Notes under the pieces: generated by a model
Databases searched by the model: none
Seen by the model: only the letters and a program-made list of their open reading frames with translations
Told to the model about the DNA's origin: nothing
In this document: in pieces, positions 15,504-23,170 of the stretch
How the letters are laid out: every line of letters starts with the position of its first letter
How positions within the stretch are numbered: the stretch's first letter is position 1
NCBI RefSeq assembly: GCF_025822245.1
Contig: NZ_JACKTL010000004.1
Location: 1-41,260, forward strand
Reading direction: 5' to 3'
DNA from: Mycolicibacterium hodleri
Lineage (GTDB): Bacteria > Actinomycetota > Actinomycetes > Mycobacteriales > Mycobacteriaceae
DNA length: 41,260 nt
Program-made: the position numbers and the translations under genes

Positions 15504-16823
15504 GTGAAGAATCCCCCCACGGGCAGCGGCGTCCCAGACCTCGCGTCCGTGCTCGCCGCACTCGACGACACGTGCTCGGGACCCGAGGGCGAGGCCAAGC
15601 GACTGCAGGCCCGGGCGCATCGCCGCGGAATCCTCACCCTGGTGATGATCGTGCTGCTCGTCGGCGGGGTCATCCAGTTGCTCACGTCCACCCCGGCGGA
15701 GACCCGAACCGCCGACAACGGCAGCCGCGCCAGCATCGTGTTCAGCAACGCCGGCACCGGCACCTGCCTCAGCTGGCCCCCGGACGCACCCGACAAGCCG
15801 TCCTTCGTGCAATGCCGGTCGGACCACATGTTCGAAGTCGCCAAACCCGTCGACATGAACGGCTTCGGCGAACCGTGCCAGCTGGCGGTGCGCGAATACC
15901 TCGGCACCCACTACGACCCCAACAGCCGCTTCACCATCAGCGTGCTCTGGGCCGGGGACGCCAACGGCACCAGCACCGGCGCCCGCAATCTGCTGTGCGG
16001 TCTCCAGCTGCTCGGCAAGGACGGCAAGCCGGTGCCCTTCAAGGGCCGCATCCTCGACCTGGACCAGTCGAAGGTCTGGTCACCCGGCACCTGCCTCGGC
16101 GTCGACTCGTCGAACCGCTCGACCGACACCCCGGTCGACTGCTCGACACCCCACGGCCTCGAGGTCACCGGCTCGGTCAGCCTGGCCGAGCGCTTCACGG
16201 GCGCCCTGCCGTCGGACTCCGAGCAGCGGTCGTTCATCACCGAGGCCTGCACGCGCGCCACCGACGCCTACCTGGCGCCCGCCAGGCTGAGCACCTCCGG
16301 ACTGTCCCTCGGCTTCGATCCGGTGTCCGCGACCAGCTGGGCGGCGGGCAGCAAGCAGGTGTCGTGCGGCATCGGCAAACCCGCCGAACAGGGCTGGGCG
16401 CCACGGACGGGAAGCGTGCGGACGTCGTCGCCGGCGGATCTGCCGCCGCCACCGTCGCCGCCACCTCCCCCACCGCCCCCGCCACCGCCGAGCGCGTCGG
16501 ACCCGGCGCCCCCGCCCGTCTACGAAGAACCCCTGATTCCGATCGGTCCGCTGCCGACGGAGACCCCGCCGGCCGCCCCGACCACCACTGCGGCCCCCTC
16601 GACGGAGTCGCCCACCTCCACGCCGCCGCCCGCGGAGACATCGTCCACGGCGGCCCCGACGACCACGGCCACGGCACCGCTCGGGCCGCCGCCGGGACCG
16701 GCGACGCCGCCCAGTGAGACCAGTACCGCCGCACCGCCGGGCATCTTGGAAATCCCCGGGCTTCCGCCGATCACGCTGCCCGGCTACGTGCCCCCGGAAC
16801 CCGCGCCGGCAGAGGCGGGTTAG
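15504..16823 (+). CDS. Membrane-anchored septum-formation-like protein with Pro-rich tail
   Basis: Bitopic envelope protein of 439 aa. A cytoplasmic N-terminus of about 42 residues with a basic AHRRG stretch leads into one transmembrane helix (ILTLVMIVLLVGGVIQLL, about 44-61). The extracytoplasmic part has two similar Cys-containing units: TCLSW...VQCRSDHMFEV and TCLGV...VDCSTPHGLEV, the pattern of the Septum_form family (PF13845 as I remember it). The last ~120 residues are disordered, with a run of almost uninterrupted Pro (nt 16441-16500) followed by Thr/Ser/Ala/Pro repeats, likely spanning or contacting the cell wall. GTG 15504 has GGAG 9 nt upstream. It is convergent with, and abuts, the ABC permease gene. 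A role in division is inferred from the family name only. Confidence 0.65.
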   Translation: MKNPPTGSGVPDLASVLAALDDTCSGPEGEAKRLQARAHRRGILTLVMIVLLVGGVIQLLTSTPAETRTADNGSRASIVFSNAGTGTCLSWPPDAPDKPSFVQCRSDHMFEVAKPVDMNGFGEPCQLAVREYLGTHYDPNSRFTISVLWAGDANGTSTGARNLLCGLQLLGKDGKPVPFKGRILDLDQSKVWSPGTCLGVDSSNRSTDTPVDCSTPHGLEVTGSVSLAERFTGALPSDSEQRSFITEACTRATDAYLAPARLSTSGLSLGFDPVSATSWAAGSKQVSCGIGKPAEQGWAPRTGSVRTSSPADLPPPPSPPPPPPPPPPPSASDPAPPPVYEEPLIPIGPLPTETPPAAPTTTAAPSTESPTSTPPPAETSSTAAPTTTATAPLGPPPGPATPPSETSTAAPPGILEIPGLPPITLPGYVPPEPAPAEAG

Positions 16824-17621
16824 TCAGCGGACGGCGGCGGCGGAGCGGATGCGCCCCAGAGCCGTCAACGCCACCAGGGTGACGAGCAGCAGGATGGTCG
16901 TGCTGGCGGCGGCCTGGAAGGCCTGGCCGCGGTCGGTGAGCGCGAAGATGGTGACGGGCAACGTCTTCCACGTCGCCGGGTACACCATCACCGTGGCGCC
17001 GAGTTCGCCCATCGACAAGGCGACCGCGAGCCCGGCGGCCGCCCCCAACGCCGGGAGCAGCAGCGGCAGCGTCACCCGCGTCAGCACCCGAAACTGCCCT
17101 GCGCCAAGGGATTCCGCCGCCTGACGGTAGGCGGGGTCGAGGCGGTCCAGCGCGGCCGAGACGGCGCTGAAGGCGAACGCGAGGACCAGAACGGCATGCG
17201 CGAGGATGACGATCCACCGGGTGCCGCCCAGCAGCAGCGGCGCGGAGTTGAAGGCGATCACCAGGCCGAGCCCGAGAGCCACCGACGGCACGGCGATCGG
17301 CAGGTGGAACACCGCGTCGACGACCCGGCTCAGCCAGGGCGGCGCCTCCCGCGACGCGAGCGCCGCCCACGTGCCGAGCACCAGGGCGAGGCCGCCGGCG
17401 ACGACGGCGGTCTGCAGGCTGACCGACAGGCTCGCCAGGTTCTCTCCGGACAGCGCACCGCCGACGTGGGTGAAGCCCAGGTGTGACGGCAGCGCGCCGG
17501 TCCACGATCCGGCCAGTCCGGCGAGTACCACCGTCGCCAGTGGCGCGACGAACACCACGACCACCACGACCCCGAAGAGCCCGAGCAGGACGGCCCTACT
17601 GCGACGGTTCCACAGCAACAT
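16824..17621 (-). CDS. phnV: Aminophosphonate ABC transporter permease, PhnV-type
   Basis: Inner-membrane permease (265 aa) of an ABC importer, with about six transmembrane helices and the cytoplasmic EAA loop that contacts the ATPase (QAAESLGAGQFRVLTRVTLP, around residue 165-185). Size and sequence style match the PhnV component of 2-aminoethylphosphonate importers. ATG 17621 has AGGAACCG before it, and the start lies inside the 3' end of the preceding permease gene (26-nt overlap), so the two are coupled. It is the last gene of the operon that begins at 22530 and ends exactly against the convergent gene at 16823. Transport of an aminophosphonate is inferred from the whole cassette. Confidence 0.85.
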   Translation of the reverse strand: MLLWNRRSRAVLLGLFGVVVVVVFVAPLATVVLAGLAGSWTGALPSHLGFTHVGGALSGENLASLSVSLQTAVVAGGLALVLGTWAALASREAPPWLSRVVDAVFHLPIAVPSVALGLGLVIAFNSAPLLLGGTRWIVILAHAVLVLAFAFSAVSAALDRLDPAYRQAAESLGAGQFRVLTRVTLPLLLPALGAAAGLAVALSMGELGATVMVYPATWKTLPVTIFALTDRGQAFQAAASTTILLLVTLVALTALGRIRSAAAVR

Positions 17622-18504
17622 CGGTTCCTGCCCTTCCTCGTTGGGTCATCGAGCGGGCGAAGACCATCCGGTAGACGCCGTAGAGGGACAGCGACAGCGC
17701 GATCTGTACGGTCGCGATCACCGCCGCCCCCGGCAGGTCGAACGTGACGATGCCCCTGGTGTAGATCAGCACCGGCAGCGTGGTGACACCCTTGGCGCCG
17801 GTGAACAGGACGATGCCAAACTCGTTGAGCGTCAACAGCAGAACCAGACTGCCACCGGCCGTCAGGGCGGGCCACGCCTCCGGCAGCACCACCGATCGCA
17901 ACACGCGCAGCGGGGATGCGCCGAGGCTGGCCGCGACGTTGAGCTGCGCCCGCGGCAACATCGAGAACGACGCCAACAGCGGCCGGATGACGAAGGGCGT
18001 GAAGAACGTGATCTCCGCGGCGATCACCCCGGCCGGGGTGTAGAGGAAGTTCAGCAGGGGCGCGTGGTCTCCCGTGACGCCGGCGATCGCGGCGTTGACC
18101 GCGCCCGCGGTGCCGTAGAGGAAGGTGAAGGCCAGCGTGACGAGGAACGACGGCAGTGCCAGCACGGTGTCGATCAGACGACCGACGAGGCGGCTGCCCG
18201 GGAACGGCACGAAGGCCAGCACGACGGCCAGGAACGTGCCGAGCACCAGGCAGCCCAGCGTGGCGGTCGCGGCGATGGCGACGGTGCGCCACAACGCGCC
18301 GCGAAACGCCTCCGAGGACAGCACGCTCCCCCAACTACTTTGTGTCCCAACGCCCGTCACCGACTCCAGGCACACCCGGATCAGTGGGTAGACCGCGACG
18401 AGCAGCACGACCACCAGGGGCGGCACGGCCCACCACGTCGCCGCCGACCGCGGTGCGGGCGGTCGGACCGGAGCCTCCGACGACTGCTCGAGCAGCGCGG
18501 TCAC
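17596..18504 (-). CDS. phnU: Aminophosphonate ABC transporter permease, PhnU-type
   Basis: Second permease subunit (302 aa) of the same importer. It has a ~30-residue cytoplasmic N-terminus, a first helix (WAVPPLVVVLLVAVYPLI), then five more helices and the EAA loop (AASLGASPLRVLRSVVLPEA). GTG 18504 is used, overlapping the ATPase stop by GTGA; a much longer upstream frame exists but is Arg-rich antisense-like sequence and not part of the protein. The two permeases differ, as expected for the heteromeric PhnU/PhnV pair rather than a homodimer. Gene order ATPase-PhnU-PhnV follows the substrate-binding lipoprotein. Confidence 0.85.
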   Translation of the reverse strand: MTALLEQSSEAPVRPPAPRSAATWWAVPPLVVVLLVAVYPLIRVCLESVTGVGTQSSWGSVLSSEAFRGALWRTVAIAATATLGCLVLGTFLAVVLAFVPFPGSRLVGRLIDTVLALPSFLVTLAFTFLYGTAGAVNAAIAGVTGDHAPLLNFLYTPAGVIAAEITFFTPFVIRPLLASFSMLPRAQLNVAASLGASPLRVLRSVVLPEAWPALTAGGSLVLLLTLNEFGIVLFTGAKGVTTLPVLIYTRGIVTFDLPGAAVIATVQIALSLSLYGVYRMVFARSMTQRGRAGTDVAVEPSQ

Positions 18505-19673
18505 GGGGACTGCACCAGCACGCCCGCGGGTTCGGGGAATCGCAGGCCGATCTCGGCCCCCAGGTCGTAGGTCACCGCGCCGGGCACGTCCACGTCGAGC
18601 AGCTGGTCGGGCAGTCCGTGGACCGACACCACCAGCCGGGTGCTGGCGCCGCGCCACACCGCGGCGTTGACCTTGGCGCGCAGGGCATCTCGGTCACCGA
18701 GGCCGACGACCTTGATCACGTGCGGGCGAATGCACAGCAGCGCCTTGGATCCCGGAGCCCAGTCGACCTTGCCGACGCCCGGCTGCGGCGCCTCCGCGCC
18801 GACCGTCTGATGCGCGACCGACACGAGCGCCGACGTCCCGATGACGCGCCCGACGGTGCAGGGAATCAGGTTGGCTCCGCCCAGGAATGCCGCGGTGAAG
18901 CTGGTGGGCGGGCGCGACCACAGGTCCTTCGCGGTGCCGACGTCGGTCAGGCGCGCCTGGTTCATGACGACGATCCGGTCGGCCAGCGCCAGCGCCTCAC
19001 CCTGGTCGTGGGTGACGTACAGCATCGCCGTGTCGGGCAGCGCCTCCTTGAGCCGCTGCAGCTCGGTGAGCATCGACTGCCGCAGCTGGGCGTCCAGCGC
19101 CGCCAACGGCTCGTCGAGGAGGAGCACGTGTGGCCGAATCGCCAGGGCTCTGGCGATGGCGACGCGTTGCTGCTGGCCGCCGGAAAGCTCACGGGGCAAA
19201 CGTCGTCCGAAGCTCGTCATGCCGACCATGTCGAGCGCCTCGGCGACCCGGGCCGCGATCTCTCCCCGGGGCACCCGATGCGACTTCAGGCCGAAGGCGA
19301 CGTTCTCGGCCACCCGCATGTGGGGGAACAGTGCGTAGGACTGCAGCACCACCCCGATGCCGCGCCGTGCCGGCGAGAGGTCGGTGACGTCGCGGCCCGC
19401 GAGCCGGACGGCGCCGGCGGTGGGCCGGACGAAGCCGGCCAGCGCGTTGAGGGCGGTGGACTTGCCGGACCCGCTGGGCCCCAGCAGCGCCACCGTCTCG
19501 CCCGCGGCGACGCGCAGGTTGAAGTCGACCAGCGCCGCGGTCGCCTTCTTGCCGCGGCCGTAGGCCACCCCGACCCGGTCGAACACGATCGCCGGCGGCG
19601 CGTCCACGGGCTGGCGGGCGGCGCCCGCCCTCCCCGTCTGAACGGTCTTCGTTGCCCTGGTGTCGGCCATCAT
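18501..19673 (-). CDS. phnT: Aminophosphonate ABC transporter ATPase, PhnT-type
   Basis: ATP-hydrolysing subunit (390 aa) of an ABC importer. All motifs are intact: Walker A GPSGSGKS, Q-loop VLQSYALFPHM, signature LSGGQQQR, Walker B LLLDEPLAALD and the switch His in VTHDQ. A C-terminal TOBE-like domain (LLCIRPHVIKVV onwards) is typical of the PotA/PhnT group. The start is ATG 19673, sharing one base with the lipoprotein stop (TGATG); ATG 19670, one codon later, is equally possible. The overlap with both neighbours indicates one transcript. Substrate class is inferred from the neighbouring phosphonate enzymes and from the PhnT-like overall architecture. Confidence 0.88.
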   Translation of the reverse strand: MMADTRATKTVQTGRAGAARQPVDAPPAIVFDRVGVAYGRGKKATAALVDFNLRVAAGETVALLGPSGSGKSTALNALAGFVRPTAGAVRLAGRDVTDLSPARRGIGVVLQSYALFPHMRVAENVAFGLKSHRVPRGEIAARVAEALDMVGMTSFGRRLPRELSGGQQQRVAIARALAIRPHVLLLDEPLAALDAQLRQSMLTELQRLKEALPDTAMLYVTHDQGEALALADRIVVMNQARLTDVGTAKDLWSRPPTSFTAAFLGGANLIPCTVGRVIGTSALVSVAHQTVGAEAPQPGVGKVDWAPGSKALLCIRPHVIKVVGLGDRDALRAKVNAAVWRGASTRLVVSVHGLPDQLLDVDVPGAVTYDLGAEIGLRFPEPAGVLVQSP

Positions 19674-20719
19674 CAACTGCCGGTGGCCTTTTGGTACGCG
19701 GCGACGTCGGCGTCGAGGTCCACGAGGACGGCGTTCCAGTCCGGCACCCACACGTCGACGCCCTGCAGCACCGCGGCCGGCGTGTTCGGTGCGGCCGCCC
19801 CCTGCGACGACGAGGCCAGCGAGGTCAGCACCGGAATGCCGAGCGCCGAGGGTGCGACGGTCTTCTGGACGTCCTCCGAGACCAGGAAGGCCAGCAGCTT
19901 CTTGGCGGCGTCGGCGTGCGGCGCCCCCTTGGTGACGCCTGCGACGTAGGGCAGCGAGACCGTGGTCTTCTTGCCGTCGGCGGCGGCCGGGAAGAAGACG
20001 GTGAACTTCGACCCGTCGTCCTTGATGGAGCCGAGGTTCATCTGGACGTCCCCGTTGGCGACCAGCAGCTCGCCGTTGCTCACCTTCGGCTGCAACTTGC
20101 CGGTCGACGACGACGGCCCGACGTTGTTGGCCTGCAACTCCTTCAGGTAATCCAGCGCCGCAGGCTTGCCCATCAGGTGCTGCAGCAGGACCAGCACTGC
20201 GGTGCCGTCACCGGCCTGTCCCGGCGTCGAGTACTGCAACTTGCCCTTGAACCGAGGCGACAGGAGATCGGTCCAGGTGGCGGGCTGCGGATTGGCGTCG
20301 GGGTTGGCGATGAAGCTCAGCGCGTTGTCCACGACCGGCAGGTAGTTCCCGCCCGGGCCTACCTGGGCGGCGGCGATGCCGCTGGCGTCGACGCCGCTGG
20401 GCTGCAGCAGCCCCGATTGATCCGCCTTCTGGATGAACGGGGGCAGGGTGACCAGCAGGTCGGCCTGCGGGTTGGACTGTTCCTTCTCGACGCGCGACAC
20501 CACCTCGCCGGAGCCGGCTTCCACCACGTCGACGTTGACGCCCGTGCTCTTGGTGAAGGCGTCGAACTGCGTCTTGTACCAGCTGGCCAGGCCGTCGGCG
20601 CTGTAGACCGTGACGGTCTCGCCCCCACCCGATCCGGACGATCCGGTACCGCCGCACGCCGTCAGGGCGGCGGCCAGCGTTGCGGCGGTCAGGGCCGCCA
20701 GAATGGTGCGAAGCGTCAT
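19673..20719 (-). CDS. phnS: Aminophosphonate-binding lipoprotein, PhnS-type
   Basis: Extracytoplasmic substrate-binding protein (348 aa) that delivers ligand to the importer. The N-terminus is a lipoprotein signal with lipobox LTAC, so Cys22 would be acylated and anchored to the membrane. The mature domain begins after a Gly/Ser linker with ETVTVYSADGLASWYKTQF, a pattern shared with iron- and 2-aminoethylphosphonate-binding proteins of cluster D. ATG 20719 lies 9 nt after the hydrolase stop with TAGGACTGAG as ribosome site. Because it is downstream of two phosphonate-processing enzymes and upstream of the ATPase, an aminophosphonate is the most likely ligand; an Fe(III)-binding role is excluded mainly by context. 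Confidence 0.83.
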   Translation of the reverse strand: MTLRTILAALTAATLAAALTACGGTGSSGSGGGETVTVYSADGLASWYKTQFDAFTKSTGVNVDVVEAGSGEVVSRVEKEQSNPQADLLVTLPPFIQKADQSGLLQPSGVDASGIAAAQVGPGGNYLPVVDNALSFIANPDANPQPATWTDLLSPRFKGKLQYSTPGQAGDGTAVLVLLQHLMGKPAALDYLKELQANNVGPSSSTGKLQPKVSNGELLVANGDVQMNLGSIKDDGSKFTVFFPAAADGKKTTVSLPYVAGVTKGAPHADAAKKLLAFLVSEDVQKTVAPSALGIPVLTSLASSSQGAAAPNTPAAVLQGVDVWVPDWNAVLVDLDADVAAYQKATGS

Positions 20720-20728
20720 GTCTCAGTC

Positions 20729-21406
20729 CTAGGTTTGGCGGTCGAGGATCAGGTCGGCGAACTCGGACACCGTCGGCACCACATGGGTGGCACCGGCGTC
20801 GTACAACTGCTGCTCGCCGTGCGCACCCGTGAGAGTGCCTGCGGCGATGGAACATCCGGCGCGCAGTGCGCTCGCGACGTCGCTGGTGGTGTCACCGAGC
20901 GCGGCGACGTCGCCGACCCCGTCGACGCCCAGCCGCATCAGGGCGGTCAGGATGAGGTCCGGGTAGGGACGGCCGCGCACCCCGGCGCCGGGCGCCAGCA
21001 CCAGGTCGGCGACGGACTGCCAGCCCAGCGCGGCCAGCAGCTTCTCCTGGGTCGTGCCACTGAAGCCCGTCGTCAGCGCCACCTTGACCCCGGCGTCGCG
21101 CAGACGTGTGATCGCCTCCGCCGCACCGTCTACCGCTCTGGCGTTGCCGTCGTCGACTGCCGCCGCGTAGGCGCTCTCGAAGGCGGCGTTGGCTCGCTGG
21201 GCGAGGTCCTCGGTGTCACACAGCGCACGGAACACGACGATCTTGGACTGGCCCATGGTGTCGAGCACGTACTGGCGGGCGTGGTCGCGTTCGGGGCCGT
21301 CGGCGGGTATGCCCGCCGCGGTCGCGGCGACCTCGAACGAACTGATGACCAGTCCGTCGTCGGCCACGGTGGTTCCTGCCATGTCGAGCACGGCGAGCTG
21401 AATCAT
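20729..21406 (-). CDS. Phosphonatase-like HAD hydrolase (TIGR03351-type)
   Basis: HAD-superfamily hydrolase (225 aa) related to phosphonoacetaldehyde hydrolase PhnX. The nucleophile motif is DMAGT (Asp8), which is the phosphonatase variant DxAGT rather than the usual DxDxT; the second motif is TTGFSG, and the acidic motif is GDTTSD. The cap domain keeps a Lys (Lys55 in MGQSK) where PhnX uses Lys to form a Schiff base with the aldehyde, so C-P bond cleavage of a phosphono-aldehyde is chemically plausible. In family knowledge, these enzymes travel with FAD amine oxidases instead of the PhnW transaminase; that is exactly the case here. ATG 21406 is chosen because AGGGAG lies just upstream; ATG 21418 would overlap the oxidase stop. 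Products would be phosphate and an aldehyde. Confidence 0.87.
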   Translation of the reverse strand: MIQLAVLDMAGTTVADDGLVISSFEVAATAAGIPADGPERDHARQYVLDTMGQSKIVVFRALCDTEDLAQRANAAFESAYAAAVDDGNARAVDGAAEAITRLRDAGVKVALTTGFSGTTQEKLLAALGWQSVADLVLAPGAGVRGRPYPDLILTALMRLGVDGVGDVAALGDTTSDVASALRAGCSIAAGTLTGAHGEQQLYDAGATHVVPTVSEFADLILDRQT

Positions 21407-21414
21407 GTTCTCCC

Positions 21415-22530
21415 TCATAGTTCGATCACGTCTGCGGTCTGTTCGGCGATGACCGGCCCGAGTGTCATGCCCCGGCCGCCGGGGCCGGTGACGACCCAGA
21501 CTCCGTCGGCGGCTTCGGTGCGGGACACCAGGTGGCCGGGGTCGACGCACTGGCTGTACACGCCGGCCCACCGGCGTCGGATCGTGGGCAGCGGCCGACC
21601 CAGGAATTCCTCGACGCGCGCCGCCAGATAGTCGTAGGGCGCGTCGTCGACGTCGAAGGCGAAGGGCTCGTCGTATTCGTGGGTGTCGCCGATCGTCAGC
21701 CCACCGTGCAGCCGCTGCACGCACAGCAGCTGCATGTGTCCGTCGGCGGCCACGGGATTCTGGGGTTCGTTGTCCCGCAGCTCGTTTAGCGCATCGCCCG
21801 CAAAGCCCGGGTAGTAGCGGAAGCTGTCGCCGTCGGCGATGGCCGTGGTGAGCGGTTCGTCGAGGGGGTCGGTTTGCATCATCTGCAGCCGCACGCGCCG
21901 CACCGGCAGGTCGCCGGCGATCTCCCGGGTGAGGCCGCCGTGCGCGGCGCCGGGGCACACCAGGACGAGGTCGCCGTCGTGGCGCCGGCCCCGGTCGTCG
22001 CGAACGGTCGTGCCGTCCACCGACCGCGCCTCGGTGGCGGCCAGGAACTCGTATCGACCCGTGCCTGCGAGGTGTTCGCGGATGGCGGGCATGGCTTGGC
22101 GTGATTCCACGGCGGCGTCCCGCGAGCAGTGCAGTGCGGCCAGGAACGTCCCGCGCAGTGCGGGATTGAGCGCGCGGGCGCCGGCCGGGTCGAGCAGCTG
22201 GAACCCGCGGTCACCGGCGTCGGCGCGCCCGGCGACCTGTTCGGCGACGGCAACCTCGCGCGGGGTCCGCAGCAGGGTCAACGAGCCGGCGGGCCGGAAC
22301 CCGACGCCGGGGATCTGCGCGCCGATGCGTTCCCAGAGTTCGCGGGACCGAAGCGTCGCGGCGAGCTCGTGGTCGGCGCGGCCCGAGACCCAGACCAGGC
22401 CGAAATTGCGCACGGTCGCGCCACGGGCCTCGGTCTCGCGCTCGAGGTGGGTGACGTGGTGGCCGCGCCGAACCGCCTCGAGGGCGTGGGCGGTTCCGAG
22501 GATTCCGCCGCCAATGATCGTGACGCGCAT
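21415..22530 (-). CDS. FAD-dependent aminophosphonate oxidase (TIGR03364-type)
   Basis: Flavin amine oxidase (371 aa) of the DAO/glycine-oxidase superfamily. It begins with the dinucleotide-binding fold IIGGGILGTAHALEAVRRGH and ends with the C-terminal FAD contact GPGGRGMTLGPVIAEQ. Members of this clade are known to lie beside phosphonatase-like hydrolases and are proposed to deaminate 2-aminoethylphosphonate or a close analogue (for example the N-methyl or 1-hydroxy form) to the aldehyde. Here it is the first gene of the operon, with the hydrolase 8 nt downstream. ATG 22530 follows GAAAGGTC. The 109-bp gap to the divergent HD gene carries the GntR operator, so expression is probably controlled by the regulator at 23167. 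Confidence 0.87.
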   Translation of the reverse strand: MRVTIIGGGILGTAHALEAVRRGHHVTHLERETEARGATVRNFGLVWVSGRADHELAATLRSRELWERIGAQIPGVGFRPAGSLTLLRTPREVAVAEQVAGRADAGDRGFQLLDPAGARALNPALRGTFLAALHCSRDAAVESRQAMPAIREHLAGTGRYEFLAATEARSVDGTTVRDDRGRRHDGDLVLVCPGAAHGGLTREIAGDLPVRRVRLQMMQTDPLDEPLTTAIADGDSFRYYPGFAGDALNELRDNEPQNPVAADGHMQLLCVQRLHGGLTIGDTHEYDEPFAFDVDDAPYDYLAARVEEFLGRPLPTIRRRWAGVYSQCVDPGHLVSRTEAADGVWVVTGPGGRGMTLGPVIAEQTADVIEL

Positions 22531-22603
22531 GGTGGGTGACCTTTCAGACTCGGGGATACGGACTGCGAAAGCTCCGGTGATGGGGATCGGAACGGAAGAT
22601 GAA

Positions 22604-22623
22604 CAATTGGTATAGACCAATTG
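22604..22623. promoter_or_regulatory. GntR/HutC (PhnF-type) operator between the divergent phosphonate genes
   Basis: CAATTGGTATAGACCAATTG is a 20-bp inverted repeat with one mismatched pair at the centre. Its core TGGTATAGACCA has the TGGTNTAGACCA form used by HutC-subfamily regulators; to my recollection, the M. smegmatis PhnF repressor binds this same core. It overlaps the -35/spacer region of the HD-gene promoter, and the FAD oxidase operon starts on the other side, so one bound dimer could control both arms. The regulator is most likely the GntR protein encoded at 23167-23874. Confidence 0.75.
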
Positions 22624-22627
22624 GGGG

Positions 22628-22633
22628 TATGCT
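22628..22633 (+). promoter_or_regulatory. Candidate -10 box, leaderless start of the HD-gntR unit
   Basis: TATGCT fits TANNNT and ends 6 nt before GTG 22640, the spacing at which transcription would start on the GTG itself. No ribosome site precedes that codon. The operator lies immediately upstream. Confidence 0.55.
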
Positions 22634-22639
22634 GCAACC

Positions 22640-23170
22640 GTGGACGCGATCAACGACACCGCCCGCCTCCTGTCGTCGCTGCGCGACGTGTGGGACGAGG
22701 AGGCGGTCGACGAACTGAACCACGCCCTGCAGTCGGCGGCCCGGGCCGTCGACGACGGCGCCGACGACGAACTGGTGCTCGCCGCCGCCCTACACGACGT
22801 GGCGCACAGCCCGTTCTTCGACGCGGCGGCGGCTCGGCTGCACGACCAGACCGCCCGAGAGTGGCTGACGCCGCGGTTCGGCGAGCGGGTCGGCTGGTTG
22901 GCCGGCCAACACGTCGCGGCCAAGCGGTATCTGGCCGCGACCGATCCCGCCTACGGTGCCGCGCTCACCCCCACGTCGACGGCGTCCCTTCGGGCCCAAG
23001 GCGGCGCCGGGGTCGACGCCGCGCTCGTCGCACACCCCTGGTGGCCCGACGCGGTGCGGTTGCGGCGCTACGACGACGCCGCCAAGGATCCCGACGCCGA
23101 CGCGACCGTCACGATCGAGGACGTGCTCGCCGTCGCCGAACGCGTTGCCCGCCAACGGTCGTCGCGATGA
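22640..23170 (+). CDS. PhnZ-like HD-domain protein of phosphonate operons (TIGR03276-type)
   Basis: 176-residue HD-domain protein that resembles PhnZ, the mixed-valent di-iron oxygenase that splits (R)-2-amino-1-hydroxyethylphosphonate to glycine and phosphate. The metal ligands are all present: His28, His52-Asp53, His56, His68, His91 and an Asp at 145, with matching spacing to PhnZ His34, His58-Asp59, His62, His80, His104 and Asp161. The substrate-gating pair Tyr24/Glu27 of PhnZ maps to Trp18/Glu21, so the Tyr is replaced. The conserved stretches HVAAKRYLAATDP, LRAQGG and AVRLRRYDDAAK are family hallmarks. GTG 22640 has a leaderless-type promoter. No PhnY hydroxylase is nearby, so hydroxylated substrate would have to be imported. 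It overlaps gntR by ATGA. Confidence 0.82.
   Translation: MDAINDTARLLSSLRDVWDEEAVDELNHALQSAARAVDDGADDELVLAAALHDVAHSPFFDAAAARLHDQTAREWLTPRFGERVGWLAGQHVAAKRYLAATDPAYGAALTPTSTASLRAQGGAGVDAALVAHPWWPDAVRLRRYDDAAKDPDADATVTIEDVLAVAERVARQRSSR

Noticed and set aside
16441..16500. Poly-proline run considered as a sequencing error or frameshift
   Set aside because: The frame stays open on both sides with the same composition trend and Pro-rich tails are normal in this class of mycobacterial envelope protein.
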